A stretch of DNA of 64,000 nucleotides, taken from G965226155 sp965226155. Lineage in GTDB: Bacteria > Pseudomonadota > Gammaproteobacteria > Eutrophobiales > Eutrophobiaceae. The DNA lies in NCBI GenBank assembly GCA_965226155.1, contig OZ245331.1, positions 1,364,001 to 1,428,000 of the forward strand. The letters run 5' to 3'. Made by a program: the position numbers and the translations under genes. Positions 37,837 through 48,558 of this stretch are shown in pieces; positions within the stretch are counted from its first letter, which is position 1; each line of letters starts with the position of its first letter. A model generated the notes under the pieces. It saw only the letters and a list, made by a program, of their open reading frames with translations. It did not search any database and was not told where the DNA came from.

Positions 37837-39006
37837 TTATTGTTTTCCTTTAGACGCATTAACAACTGAATTTGCAGCATCAGTCAGATCGTCTGCGGCA
37901 ATTATTTTCAGGCCACTTTCGCCCAGTAATTTTTTTCCTTCATCAACATTTGTTCCCTGTAACCTGACAACAACTGGAACATTAACGCCAACATCCTTTA
38001 CAGCATTAATAATACCTTCCGCAATGAGGTCACATCGGACAATGCCACCAAAAATATTTACTAGTATTGCTTCAACCTTAGGATCTGAAACAATTAATTT
38101 AAAAGCCTCTGCGACTCGCTCTTTTGTTGCGCTACCACCAACATCAAGAAAATTTGCTGGATCACCACCGTGCAGCTTGATAATGTCCATCGTTGCCATG
38201 GCAAGCCCTGCACCGTTAACCATGCATGCAATATTTCCATCTAGAGCGACGTAATTCAGGTCAAATTGTTTCGCTGCATTTTCTGTTTCATTTTCCTGGG
38301 ATTCATCACGCAATTTTTCAAGGTCAGGGTGTCTATACATTGCGTTATCATCTACTGATAATTTTGCATCCAAGGCTTCGATATCTCCAGCTTTGGTTAT
38401 AATTAGGGGATTAATTTCAACTAAACTTAAATCTTTATCAATAAAAAGTGAATAGAGTCCCTTCAAGGTAATAGATAGCTGCTTTCTTTGTGTGTCGTTT
38501 AAATCAAGATCAAATCCCAATTTTCGACTTTGAAATTCCTGGATACCTAAAACTGGGTCAATAAAAAAGGAATATATTTTCTCAGGTTCAGTATCAGCAA
38601 CTTCTTCGATATCCATTCCGCCAGCACGGGATCCCATGACTACAATTCTGCGTTTACTTCTGTCTACTAGCATTCCTAGGTATAACTCAGACTCTATGTC
38701 GGACATACTTTGAATAAGTACACAATTAATAGGGTTTCCTTCAGGGCCAGATTGTTTGGTATACAAGCGGGAACCCAGCATCTCTTTGGTATATTGCTCA
38801 ACTTCATCAATGCTATTTGCCAGCTTGACACCACCAGCCTTACCTCTGCCACCGGCATGGACCTGGGCCTTAACTACCCATCCTTTCCCTCTAAGCTCAG
38901 ATGCATTCTGTGTTGCATCCTTTATAGTGTGGGCAGGTTTCCCAGGTGAGACAGGAATGCCATATTCGGAAAATAGGTTTTTGGCCTGATATTCGTGCAA
39001 GTTCAT
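37837..39006 (-). CDS. sucC: Succinyl-CoA synthetase beta subunit
   Basis: Beta subunit of succinyl-CoA synthetase with an ATP-grasp domain. MNLHEYQAKNLFSEYGIPV opens the protein, VVKAQVHAGGRGKAGGVKL is the nucleotide-binding loop, and NIFGGIVRCDLIAEGI with RLQGTNVDEGKKLL close it. 389 residues, normal. First gene of a sucCD operon on the minus strand, divergent from pilS. Confidence 0.97.
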   Translation of the reverse strand: MNLHEYQAKNLFSEYGIPVSPGKPAHTIKDATQNASELRGKGWVVKAQVHAGGRGKAGGVKLANSIDEVEQYTKEMLGSRLYTKQSGPEGNPINCVLIQSMSDIESELYLGMLVDRSKRRIVVMGSRAGGMDIEEVADTEPEKIYSFFIDPVLGIQEFQSRKLGFDLDLNDTQRKQLSITLKGLYSLFIDKDLSLVEINPLIITKAGDIEALDAKLSVDDNAMYRHPDLEKLRDESQENETENAAKQFDLNYVALDGNIACMVNGAGLAMATMDIIKLHGGDPANFLDVGGSATKERVAEAFKLIVSDPKVEAILVNIFGGIVRCDLIAEGIINAVKDVGVNVPVVVRLQGTNVDEGKKLLGESGLKIIAADDLTDAANSVVNASKGKQ

Positions 39007-39348
39007 GGGGGTTCCTTATATTTAATGTGTGTAAATTTATCATCGTAAAATATAACCGAGTTGGTGGCATATAGAAAATAAAATTAAGATAATTGCTGCC
39101 CACAAGGGGAATTTGTCCCTTATTGTGGAACATGAACCTTTTTTATTTGTATTTCAGACTATTTTTTATAAATCCGATACCGAAGAAGCAGTATATTACG
39201 GGTTTAGAATAGCGTGTAACTGCTTGTAATATATTCTTTCGATTGGACACTATGTTTGTCATTTCAGTATATATTTCAAATCAGGAAGTTATTCTTTATT
39301 ATATCCCTCTATCAGTAAGTAAATGTATCGTAGGCAACGGTCCTTGAT
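39007..39348. other. Intergenic region between divergent sucC and pilS
   Basis: These 342 bases contain no supported gene. The clearest structure is an interrupted inverted repeat at 39100-39128: CCACAA and GGG on the left face CCC and TTGTGG on the right, with a TTA bulge and an 8-base centre. It could be an operator for sucC or the end of a transcript. The rest is AT-rich and shows nothing I would call. Confidence 0.35.
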
Positions 39349-40965
39349 ATGTACCAGAAATTAAAGCTCATCTCCGCCACTTTACCGCGCGAAAGCAACT
39401 GGAAAGCACTAGTATATTTTAATTTATACAGATTTTTAGTTGCCTTTTTATTTGTATCGCTGTACTGGATAGGTCAATTACCTGATCCATTAGGGGTAGA
39501 AAATTCAACGCTGTTCTCCGTTACTACTCATTTTTACCTTTTTATATCCGTTGTCCTGTATCTATTCACCCAGATAAAAAAGCCACCTTATCTCTACCAG
39601 GTCATTTCCCATGTCCTGACAGATATCATCGTGATTATCCTGCTTATGAATGCTAGTGCTGGCTTAAACAGCGGTTTTGGGATGTTACTAGTAATCACAG
39701 TTGCCGGCGGCAGTATATTAACTCCAGGTAAAATCGGAATACTCTATGCGGCTATTGCCGCAATTGCAGTATTGGGTCATGAGGTTTATGTCCAACTAAA
39801 CCAAGTTTTATTTCTTCCAAATTATACCCATGCTGGTTTTTTAGGCATAACGTTTTTTTGACAGCATTTGTTTCTAATATCTTATCAGAAAAAGTAGAAC
39901 AATCCGAAAAGCTAGCAGAACAGCGGGCTATCGATCTGGAGAATCTCGCTATTTTGAATGACCATATAGTCCGCAGATTTCAGTCAGGAATAATGGTAAT
40001 AGATGAAGGGTTTAAAATTATATTAATGAATGACTCGGCAAAATTATTATTGAATATTGATAAAAATATTAGCAACATATCATTAATTAATCATTTTTCA
40101 GAATTGACTACTTCAATTCGCAAATGGTTAGACATGGAAGGTGAACGGGCCATAATCCTGAAATCGGGAAAGATTGGTTTCGATTTCCAAGCTTCATTTA
40201 GCAAAATCAGCCATGGTCAAAAATTTGAAATCCTAATTTTCCTGGATGATGTTTTAACAATTACGCCAGCGTGCTCAACAATTAAAATTAGCTTCACTCG
40301 GCAGGCTAGCTGCGAGTATTGCACATGAGATTCGAAATCCATTAGGTGCAATCAGCCATGCAAGTCAATTGCTGTCGGAAGCAGAAACGCTAGCCCAAGA
40401 AGATAGACATCTAATCTCGATAATTGAAGACCAATCGAAAAGGGTAAACAACATTATAGAAAATATAATGCTTATAAGTAGAAGAGAACAGTCGGGTACT
40501 ACCTCGATTGAATTAAATAGCTGGTTGGAAGCATTCAATGATGAGTTTATTATGCGGAGTAACCAAGAGAAAAAGGTGATGAAAATCTCGACCTCAAATA
40601 ATTCCATGTATGTCCAGATGGATCCGAACCAGCTACATCAAGTAGTTTGGAACCTGTGTGAAAACGCCATGCGTTACAGTAGATATGACCCTTATATAGA
40701 AATACAATCCGCTGTGAAGATCGAATCCAGTCGACCTTATCTAGATATTGTGGATAACGGACCTGGTATTGACGCTTCAAATGAAGAACAATTATTTGAA
40801 CCATTTTACACTACTAGTGTGAAAGGTAGCGGGTTGGGCCTGTATATTGCCCGTGAGTCATGCGAAGCAAATCAGGCATCATTAACATTGCATTCAAATT
40901 CCGATGAAGGCTGTTGCTTTCGAATAAATTTTTCGCACCCAGAAAAACAGCACGTATTAGAATAA
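39349..40965 (+). pseudogene. pilS: Type IV pilus sensor histidine kinase PilS, two frameshifts
   Basis: PilS is the membrane kinase of the PilSR system controlling pilA. The N-terminal part (39349-39860) has about six membrane helices and ends prematurely at a run of seven T (39853-39859): eight T would join GITFF to LTAFVSNILSEKVEQSE. The PAS-like part runs in the second frame to about 40265, where one extra C (ACGCCAG) breaks the frame before QRAQQLKLASLGRLAAS. The third frame has the H-box IAHEIRNPLGAISH, the N-box NLCENAMRYS and the G-box DNGPGID and GSGLGLYIAR. All kinase boxes are conserved but split, so the protein cannot be made in one piece without correction. Confidence 0.88.
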
Positions 40966-40991
40966 TGAAAAATTACAGCGCATTAATAATA

Positions 40992-42059
40992 CGTGAATTC
41001 AATTTGTAAGTGCAACTCAATTAGGTGGCACGAACGGCAAGCTGCGGTAGCATCCTTACCTTTCGTTCCAGCAAGAAAGAGAGGCACAGATGAGACACTA
41101 CGCACAGCTTACCGAGCATCAACGTTACCAGATTTACGCCCTGATGAAAGCAGGACATACACAAACGGAGATAGCCGCCTTGATAGGCGTGCATAAATCT
41201 ACTATTAGCCGTGAACTCAGACGCAACCGTGGCTTGAGAGGCTATCGACCCCGCCAAGCTCAGTTGCTCTGGCAAGCGCGTCGAGAAGCCAGCCAACAAT
41301 AGCGACTCCCCACGACCTTGTGGGAGCGAGTAGAGGTCTGGCTGCGGGACGAATGGAGTCCTGAGCAAATCAGTGAACGGTTGCTTAAACGAGAAGGTAT
41401 CGCTCTGAGTCATGAATGGATATATCACTACATATACCAGGACAAGGCAGACGGCGGTGAGCTGTACCGGTACTTGCGTTGCCAGAAGAAACGAAAGAAG
41501 CGTTATGGTAGTTATCAACGTCGTGGGGTTCTGGTGAATCAGGGCAGCATTGATAAGCGTCCAGCCATTGTGAACAGGAAGACACACATCGGTGACTGGG
41601 AAGTGGACACCGTCATCGGCAAAGGCCATCGACAGGCGCTGGTCACCTTGAGCGAGCGCAAGTCGATGTACACCTTGATTGCACAGGTGAAACGACGAAC
41701 TGCCTCTGCCGTCAGGCAAGCTATCGTGCGATTGTTGTCTAATATGAAGGCGTCGGTTCACACGATCACCTCGGATAATGGAAAAGAATTTGCTGAGCAT
41801 GAGGTTATTGCTCAACAATTGAACGCGGGGTTCTATTTTGCACATGCTTATGCCTCCTGGGAACGGGATTTAAATGAAAATATCAATGGTCTCATTCGAC
41901 AGTACTTCCCAAAGAAAATGGACTCCAGCACGATTACACAAAAGCAGTTAAACTTGGTCATGAAAAAACTCAATCACCGTCCCAGAAAAACACTTAATTC
42001 AAAAACACCACATGAAGTCTTTTTTAACATCAACGTTGCACTTCAAAGTTGAATCCGCG
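40992..42059. mobile_element. IS30-family insertion sequence, copy 2 (inside pilR)
   Basis: A 1068-bp element in inverted orientation relative to copy 1, with the same terminal repeats. It lies after codon 9 of pilR. Flanking triplets are ATA on the left and ATT on the right, a near-match consistent with a 3-bp duplication in which one base has since changed. Deleting the element and one triplet restores the normal PilR N-terminus. The transposase carries a nonsense codon, so this copy cannot move by itself. Confidence 0.93.
41090..42052 (+). pseudogene. IS30-family transposase, copy 2, with amber codon
   Basis: Same 320-codon transposase as copy 1, but a CAG has become TAG at 41300-41302, ending translation after 70 residues, within the stretch SQQQRL after the helix-turn-helix. 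The rest (WERVEVWLRDEWSPEQ to the C-terminus) continues in the same frame and retains the DDE residues, with a few substitutions such as GLNEN to DLNEN. The truncated N-terminal fragment, if made, could still bind the IS ends. Confidence 0.93.
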
Positions 42060-43634
42060 ATTGATGATGAACCGGATATACGGGAATTACTCAAAATTAC
42101 GCTTGTCCGGATGGATGTGAATTGTCTGTGTGCTAAAAACCTTGAAGAAGCGAAATCTTTACTGAATGACAATGTCTTTGATATTTGCCTTACTGACATG
42201 CGTTTGCCTGACGGTAATGGTGTTGAGTTTGTGTCATACACACAAAAGTACTACCCGTTGATGCCTATTGCGGTAATTACGGCGCACGGAAATATGGAAG
42301 CAGCTATCCAGGCATTGAAATCGGGGGCATTTGATTTTCTTTCAAAACCGGTGGATCTGGAGCATTTAAGGCCGCTAATCAAGAATGCATTAAACCTTTC
42401 AAACAATCCTGCTGGGTCAGACAAGAAACTCTTAGGCAATACAAGACATAAGAGTAACGATATCTAAATTGGCAAGAAGCCAAGCGCCAGTTTATATAAG
42501 TGGTGAGTCAGGTGTTGGGAAGGAGCTGGTAGCTAAAATGATTCATGAACAGGGCCCTAGAGCGGAACGGCCGTTTGTTCCAGTAAATTGTGGGGCCATA
42601 CCTCATGAGTTTATGTAGAGTGAGTCTTTCGGTCATAAAAAAGGCAGCCTTACTGGCGCTGTTTCAGACAGTAAAGGATTGTTTCAGGCCGCGGACGGCG
42701 GTACTTTATTTCTCGATGAGGTTGCAGAACTGCCTCTAAATATGCAAGTAAAATTGTTACGCGCGATTCAGGAGAAAAAAATTAGGCCTATTGGCGAGCA
42801 AATTGAAATTCCGGTTAACATTAGGATTTTGAGTGCTACACATAAGGATCTGAATCATCTCACCACGCTTGGCAGTTTCAGAAAGGACTTGTTTTACAGG
42901 TTCAATGTAATTGAGTTACATGTGTCTCCGTTAAGGGAAAGGCGTGAAGATATTCTTGTGTTGATCGAAAGTTGCATCCAAAATTTATCTTCTGATTCAG
43001 AGATGACTGGGATTCTGACTACGAAAGATGCACGACAAGCTCTACTTGAATATTCTTTTCCAGGTAATGTTAGGGAGCTGAAAATATACTCGAAAGAGCC
43101 ATTACACTATGCAATGGCAAGGACATTACATTGAGTGATCTACAATTGCCCGGCCAGCAAGGCACATCGGATTTATCTGAACATCATGACGAAAGTTCCG
43201 GCCTCGATTCCTACATTAATGTAATCGAGAAGAAAAAGATTATTGAAGCTCTCGATAAGTCTAGATGGAACAAGACTGCGGCGGCAAAAATTCTTGGAAT
43301 CAGTTTCAGAGCGCTCCGGTATAGGCTGGAGAAGTTAGGTATAGAATAACTTAAATATCAATCACAAAAATAATCCGGTTGCTACATTTTATTTAGTATG
43401 GATTTGCTATTGGAAAATTCGGAAATGTAAAAGAATCCTGCTTATTTTATAAACAGGTATATAGCCAAATTTTGGTGCAGTATATGAGCGTTTCTTTAGT
43501 GGTGTGTTCTACTCTTTTATCTTTATAATCCCATATGAACCACAATATCGACCAAAATCGGGGTTTAATGAGTTTGATAACTGCATTTGTAAGGTCGTTA
43601 TAATTCAAACATATTACATGAGAATATTATTTTC

Positions 43635-44379
43635 ATGTTGCTACTAAAACAGTTTATGAATGACTACAATAATTTAAAGGTTTGTGATAAAAAACCTGTT
43701 CTTCAAAGGGTTTATCATGATTTTTATAGATTAATTGATTCAAACCTTCAAAGAAATTTAAAAGAGGCTATCGTTGAATTAGGCTCAGGAATTGGAAAAA
43801 CAAAAGATATTATTCCCGATTGCATATCTACGGATATTTACGATTATCCATGGATAAATCAAGTTGAGAATGCATATAATTTAAATTTCAAGGATTCATC
43901 AATTTCAAATCTAATATTGTTTGATGTATTCCATCATCTTGAATATCCAGGAGAAGCGTTGAACGAATTCAAACGTGTGTTGGTTCCTTCGGGAAGGGTG
44001 CTAATTTTTGAACCAGCATTAAGTATTCCGGGATTTTTGGTATACGGGTTAGCCCATGCTGAACCGATTTGGCTCACAATAATAATAAATTGGTATATGC
44101 CTCCAGAAGTAAAAAATTCAAACCAGTTTAAATATTATGCTGCCCAAGGGAATGCAACAAGAATTTTTTTAACAATAAATGGATACAGCAAAATGATGAG
44201 TGGAATATTGTTAATAAAATCAGACTGTCTGCAATATCGTATGTGACTTGTGGGGGGTTCCCCGAATTCAGTTATATCCTGAAGGATTTTATAAATACAT
44301 GAAGAAAATAGACAAATTATGTGACAATTTTCCATTGCTATTTGCGACAAGAGTACTGGTTGTGTTAGAAAAGATCTAA
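43635..44379 (+). pseudogene. Class I SAM-dependent methyltransferase, C-terminal frameshifts
   Basis: Methyltransferase-like protein with motif I as VELGSGIGKTKD near residue 47 and DVFHHLEYPGEALNEFKRVL, the usual type-11 post-motif. The first frame runs to 44246. A run of seven T at 44164-44170 shifts it; with eight the text becomes RIFFNNKWIQQNDEWN and continues into KIRLSAISYVTCGGF. A second shift near the C run at 44260-44263 leads to QLYPEGFYKYMKKIDKLC and the natural end at 44379. Substrate unknown; the context suggests surface glycan or lipid modification. AT-rich compared with the core genes. Confidence 0.72.
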
Positions 44380-44390
44380 TAAATTTTTAG

Positions 44391-46197
44391 CTATTTCACT
44401 GAACAAAGTTCATCTACGAGCTCTAACGAGGGGGGATCCAGACGGTTACTAATTTTACGTAATTCACCTACCGCAAATATACAAAGTTCTTGCTTATTAG
44501 CAGTGTCAGAATCAAAAAATCTTTTAAAATATTTAATTGCTTCGTCGGGAGAATCCAGCAAAACTAATACGTGGCCGGTATATAGTAATGCTAAATATTT
44601 ATATTTTTGATTAATATGACTTTCAACTGGAGAGTTTGTTGCCGCAATTAAAAAGTTCAGGGCAGTATGTCGTCTATTTTGATCCATTGATTTTTCTGCC
44701 ATAAAGATCAGTAATTTTATGTCTGGTGGACCGGTATTGATAATCTTTTCATAATATTCCCATGCTATATCTATATTTCCTTTAATAGAGTAAGCAATAC
44801 CTAATTGGAGAGCATGATACGGATCATTTTGGTCAAGTCTGTATGCTTGTTTGAATTGTTGTATGGCATCATCAGTTTGTTCTGTATCTAGGTAGTAGGT
44901 TCCAAGCATGTAGTGTGCAAAAGGATTGCCATTTGATGTTTTTATGGCCTGTGTCCAAAGCGTCTCGCTGGTTTTCCAGTGTTTTGTTTGTTCCCAGCTT
45001 GATATTGAAAGCATCAAGATTATGAGAATAGTTAAAATTCTAATATAAATTTTCTTACCAGGATGTTTTTCATAATAGCAAGTTACAGTCCAAATAATAC
45101 CTGCAAAAAACCCGATATGAGCAATATATGTCCATCTATTTGCAATAAAAACACTTTCACCAGGCGAAATAATACCAACCATTGGGATTAGTGTTACCAG
45201 AAACCAAAACCATCCGAAATTTAATTGCGGAAACTTTTTTCTACTTAAAATACAAATTGACGTTATAAAAGTTATTAATATTATAGAAACAACAGTGTTC
45301 CATATAGGTAATTCTATATTGGGATAGGGCATGAAAACCGGAAAATTAACAGGGTATATTGTCAGAAATGAATATGTAATATATACACTAAATGAATTTA
45401 TAAGACGTTAAATAAAGGGTAATGATTCAGCAGAATTTGATACACCCATGTCTGATAAATTTACCGAATATACTGAGTAAAGAATTATTGTAGATAGGAA
45501 GAAAGCAATAATTATGAAAGGGATCTTCTCTATAATTACAGTTCTGATCGATTCATTCCTAAATCTTTTCAGCGGCCACCAGTCAATTAATAGAAGCATA
45601 CCCGGCATCATGATCCATGACGGTTTTGCAAGAAGTGAAATAATAAAAAATAAAAGCGACATGAGATATACATGAGAATAGCTTTCATTAGTTGGCAATT
45701 TACTTGCGTAAGTCACATAAAATATTAAAGACAATAACCCGAAGAATGAGCTTAAAACTTCCTTTCTCTCTGCAATCCATACAAAAGCTTCAATATGTTG
45801 CGGATGTATTGCAAATATTATCGAAGTAACAATGCTGAATAGTAAATTATTTGATAACAACCAAAATAAATATAGAACAAGTAAACAATTTAATATATGT
45901 AGTATCAGGTTTGACAAGTGAAATCCCCATGGATCTATTCCATGGATACTTGAGTCAATTAAAAATGAAATCTTGGTAAGGGGCATATAATATGAACTTT
46001 CAAAAGTTGTAAATGCCCATTTTATACTATCGAGAGTTAACCCTTGATAAATAACCGGGTTAAGAGTTATATAGTAATTGTCATCTATATTCAGAAAATC
46101 TAAAATTTAGACTTTGCAAGAAAATTCCAGAACATAATAATATAATTATCAGAGCTCAAAATATTAGGCCGTAAAAATTATTTTTCATGTTATTCAT
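44391..46197 (-). pseudogene. GT-C/TMTC-like membrane protein with TPR tail, broken (first of three)
   Basis: Large multispanning protein that resembles the TMTC-like families carrying a GT-C type glycosyltransferase fold and C-terminal TPRs. A start at 46197 or 46188 reads MKNNFYGLIF and meets TGA at 46158-46156. After a one-base shift the frame continues FLNIDDNYYITLNP with the expected acidic pair, IHPQHIEAFVWIAERKEVLSS and several membrane helices. A TAA at 45410-45408 interrupts between SLPFI and RLINSF, in frame. The last part (45332-44391) has more helices and TPR-like repeats (NPFAHYMLGTYYLDTEQTDDAIQQF). At least three lesions. Function as a sugar transferase is inferred from the fold only. 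Confidence 0.72.
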
Positions 46198-46257
46198 CTG
46201 CAAACCAAGATTATATATAATTCTCTATCTTTATCACTCATATATAAAAGTATAAGC

Positions 46258-47686
46258 GTGCATATATCAAATAGAAAAGAAAAAATACAAAATCTTTCAC
46301 AAGAGTTTGCTGATACCCGTTTAAGGTGGAAAAAAAGAATAATTATTTCCATCTAGAAGATGAAAAGTATCTTTCCAATTTAATACCAGAAGGTTCCGAC
46401 ATTCTTGATCTTGGATGCGGGACTGGTGATTTATTAGCATCCCTCAAGCCTGCAAGAGGTGTTGGTATAGATTTTAGTAGTAATATGATCAGCATAGCAA
46501 AAAATAAATTTCCCCAGTTGGAATTTCATGTTGCAGATATTGAAGATGAGGCTGTTATTGAATCATTAAGCGGGACTTTTGATTATATTATTCTTTCAGA
46601 TACGATTGGATCACTCGATGATTGCCAAAAAATCTTTTTGTCACTGCACTCGATTTGTCACCGTAATTCACGAGTTATTATTTCGTATTATTCTTGCCTG
46701 TGGGAGCCAATTTTGAAATTGGCTGAAATTTCCGGTTTTAAAATGAAGCAAGTTGAACAAAATTATTTGATGACTGAAGATATTATTAACTTTATGAGAA
46801 TTTCCGATTTTGATGAGGTCTTTTTTGATTGGAGATAATTATTACCAATACGCGCTGGCGGTGTTGGACCTCTAATTAATAAATATATTGCAACGCTTCC
46901 AGTAATTAGAAAATTTTGTTTAAGGAACTACGTGATTGGTCGGTCTTTGCATCATAAAAGCCTGGATTATAATTCCTGCTCAATTATTGTTCCGTGCAAG
47001 AATGAAAAAGAAACATTGAAAACGTAGTGAAAAGAATACCAGATATTTGTAGTAATACAGAAATAATTTTTGTAGAAGGCTATAGTGAAGACGGTACTCT
47101 TGAAGAAATTCGCAGGATAAAAAACGTTTACTCAAACCGGAACATTAAAGTTATAGAGCAACCCGGGATCGGTAAAGCAGACGCTACATTTGCAGGATTT
47201 AACTGTGCCACGGGCGATGTTCTCATGATTCTTGATGCAGATTTAACCGTCCCTCCTGAACAATTGACCAAATTCTGGAATGTAATTATAGAGGGCAAAG
47301 GCGAGTTTATTAATGGTAGCAGATTGGTTTATCCTATGGATAACCAGGCGATGAGACTCCTGAATTTAATTGCCAATAATTTTTTCTCAAGAATTTTCAC
47401 CTGGCTTTTAAATCAAAGGTACACTGATACCTTATGTGGTATAAAAGTATTGAGGAAGGATGATTATCTAAGAATAAAGTCATGCATGAATGATTTTTTT
47501 GAAAAAGATCCATTTGGTGATTTTTATCTTATTTTCGGTGCGACTAAATGTAATTTCAAATTGGTTGAAGTTCCAATTACATATAGTTCAAGGCAATATG
47601 GCGAAACACAGATCCACAGATTTTTACATGGATGGCAGTTAATTAAAATGGCGTTTTATGCATATAAAAAATTTAAAGCAATATGA
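46258..47686 (+). pseudogene. Methyltransferase / family 2 glycosyltransferase fusion, broken
   Basis: The parts read as one fusion protein of about 475 residues, a known bifunctional arrangement. A GTG at 46258 opens VHISNRKEKIQNLSQEFAD. A run of seven A at 46330-46336, where eight are needed, breaks it before NNYFHLEDEKYL. The methyltransferase domain has ILDLGCGTGDLLASLKPARG and FHVADIED. An in-frame TAA at 46836-46838 follows EVFFDWR, and a missing base near 47004-47013 separates IIVPCKNEK from NIENVVKRIPD. The glycosyltransferase domain then shows FVEGYSEDGT, ILDADLTVPPE and DTLCGIKVLRK and runs to 47686. Without the lesions it probably modified a lipid-linked sugar. Confidence 0.78.
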
Positions 47687-48061
47687 TTACAAACAATACT
47701 ATCTCTATTTATATTGAATAAATAATATAGGGAGAATGATGTATCGCACGGGGAAATCACTCCGTATTATGTAATATCAAACTTGGTGAAGTGCCGTACA
47801 TTGTCAGGTATTGACCCAAAATGATAGCGATTACCGCCTATATATTTTAAACAATTATGAACAAATATCTCTAACCTACTAATTAAACTGAATTTTATAT
47901 TTGTTGGTATGATGATTGCAGTTTATTTTGGGCATAATGATGTGTTCGTTAGACTGATTCATTAGGAGCTTGTGATGTTAATCAGGTAGAATACAATTAC
48001 TAGCCTGCATTACGTCGCAAGTTAATATTGTTATGTAAATTTTACGAGGAGAATTATTAAT
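47687..48061. other. Upstream region of pilA
   Basis: 375 bases without a coding region. It holds the sigma-54-type promoter listed separately and a leader of about 130 bases before pilA. PilR-type activators bind upstream of such promoters, and the AT-rich stretch at 47690-47900 could hold those sites, but I cannot define them. A GAGGAG lies about ten bases before the pilA ATG. Confidence 0.4.
47904..47920 (+). promoter_or_regulatory. Sigma-54 (-24/-12) promoter of pilA
   Basis: The sequence TTGGTATGATGATTGCA has GG at 47906-47907 and GC at 47918-47919, exactly ten bases apart, as required for RpoN promoters (consensus TGGCAC, five bases, TTGCA). The -12 half is perfect and the -24 half matches GG with changes downstream. 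pilA is sigma-54-dependent in Pseudomonas and relatives, through PilR. Here the element is conserved although pilS and pilR are broken. Confidence 0.65.
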
Positions 48062-48484
48062 ATGAATAAACTACAACAAGGCTTCACGCTTATTGAATTG
48101 ATGATCGTGGTAGCCATTATTGGTATTCTGGCAGCAGTCGCCATTCCTTCCTATCAGGATTACACAGCACGTGCTCAGGTCACTGAAGCGATGTCATTAA
48201 CCTCATCGTTCAAGACCGGGCTGGCAGAGTATTATTCGGACTCAGGTGCTTGGCCCGCCAAACTAACGGCTATCGGCACTACCACTGCAGGTAAGTACGT
48301 AAATGACATTGCCTTAGCTAGTGCTGGTGCAACTGTAACCATGACAGCCACCATGAAGGCCACGGGTGTTAATGCGAGTATTGCAAACGGGACTTTTATC
48401 ATGGGATCCACCGACGGTGCCTTGAACTGGACCTGTAATGGAGGCACTATAGCAAGTAAGTACCGGCCTGGTGCTTGTAAATAG
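48062..48484 (+). CDS. pilA: Type IV pilin PilA
   Basis: Major pilin, an inner-membrane protein until polymerised into the pilus. A short leader MNKLQQG is cut before Phe, and the mature N-terminus FTLIELMIVVAIIGILAAVAIPSYQDY has the conserved Glu 5 and the hydrophobic helix. The C-terminal pair of Cys in NWTCNGG and RPGACK makes the disulfide loop. 140 residues. GAGGAG precedes the start and a strong terminator follows, so it is a single-gene unit from a sigma-54 promoter. Intact, in contrast to pilB, pilC, pilS and pilR; other pilus genes are outside this window. Confidence 0.97.
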   Translation: MNKLQQGFTLIELMIVVAIIGILAAVAIPSYQDYTARAQVTEAMSLTSSFKTGLAEYYSDSGAWPAKLTAIGTTTAGKYVNDIALASAGATVTMTATMKATGVNASIANGTFIMGSTDGALNWTCNGGTIASKYRPGACK

Positions 48485-48509
48485 TAGTTATTTAAGCATT
48501 GTATTGAGA

Positions 48510-48537
48510 AAGGCCGCCTTCGGGTGGCCTTTTTTTT
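48510..48537 (+). terminator. Rho-independent terminator of pilA
   Basis: A hairpin with stem AGGCCGCC (48511-48518) and GGTGGCCT (48523-48530), one G-T pair, closed by a UUCG tetraloop on a C-G pair, is followed by eight T (48530-48537). It lies 26 bases after the pilA stop and is a textbook intrinsic terminator. Confidence 0.92.
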
Positions 48538-48558
48538 AAGTAGAGTTAGGACAAGCCG

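Larger units (their letters stand above)
40965..43349 (+). pseudogene. pilR: Type IV pilus response regulator PilR, broken by IS30 and other lesions
   Basis: NtrC-type sigma-54 activator of pilA. The ATG at 40965 overlaps the pilS stop and reads MKNYSALII; IS30 copy 2 then interrupts, and the frame resumes at 42060 with IDDEPDIRELLKITL and the phospho-acceptor Asp in CLTDMRLPDG. A frameshift near 42440-42460 follows LLGN. The AAA domain then reads ARSQAPVYISGESGVGKELVA, an amber codon replaces the Glu of MESE (42616-42618), GSLTGA and FLDEVAELPL are intact, and a missing G near 43084 shifts GNVRELENILER. The Fis-type helix-turn-helix NKTAAAKILGISFRALRYRL ends the gene. Four independent lesions make it certainly inactive. 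Confidence 0.93.

Noticed and set aside
47740..47830. Short GC-rich stretch upstream of pilA with a possible hairpin (CGGGG and CTCCG)
   Set aside because: The pairing is weak and resembles no RNA family or terminator that I can name.
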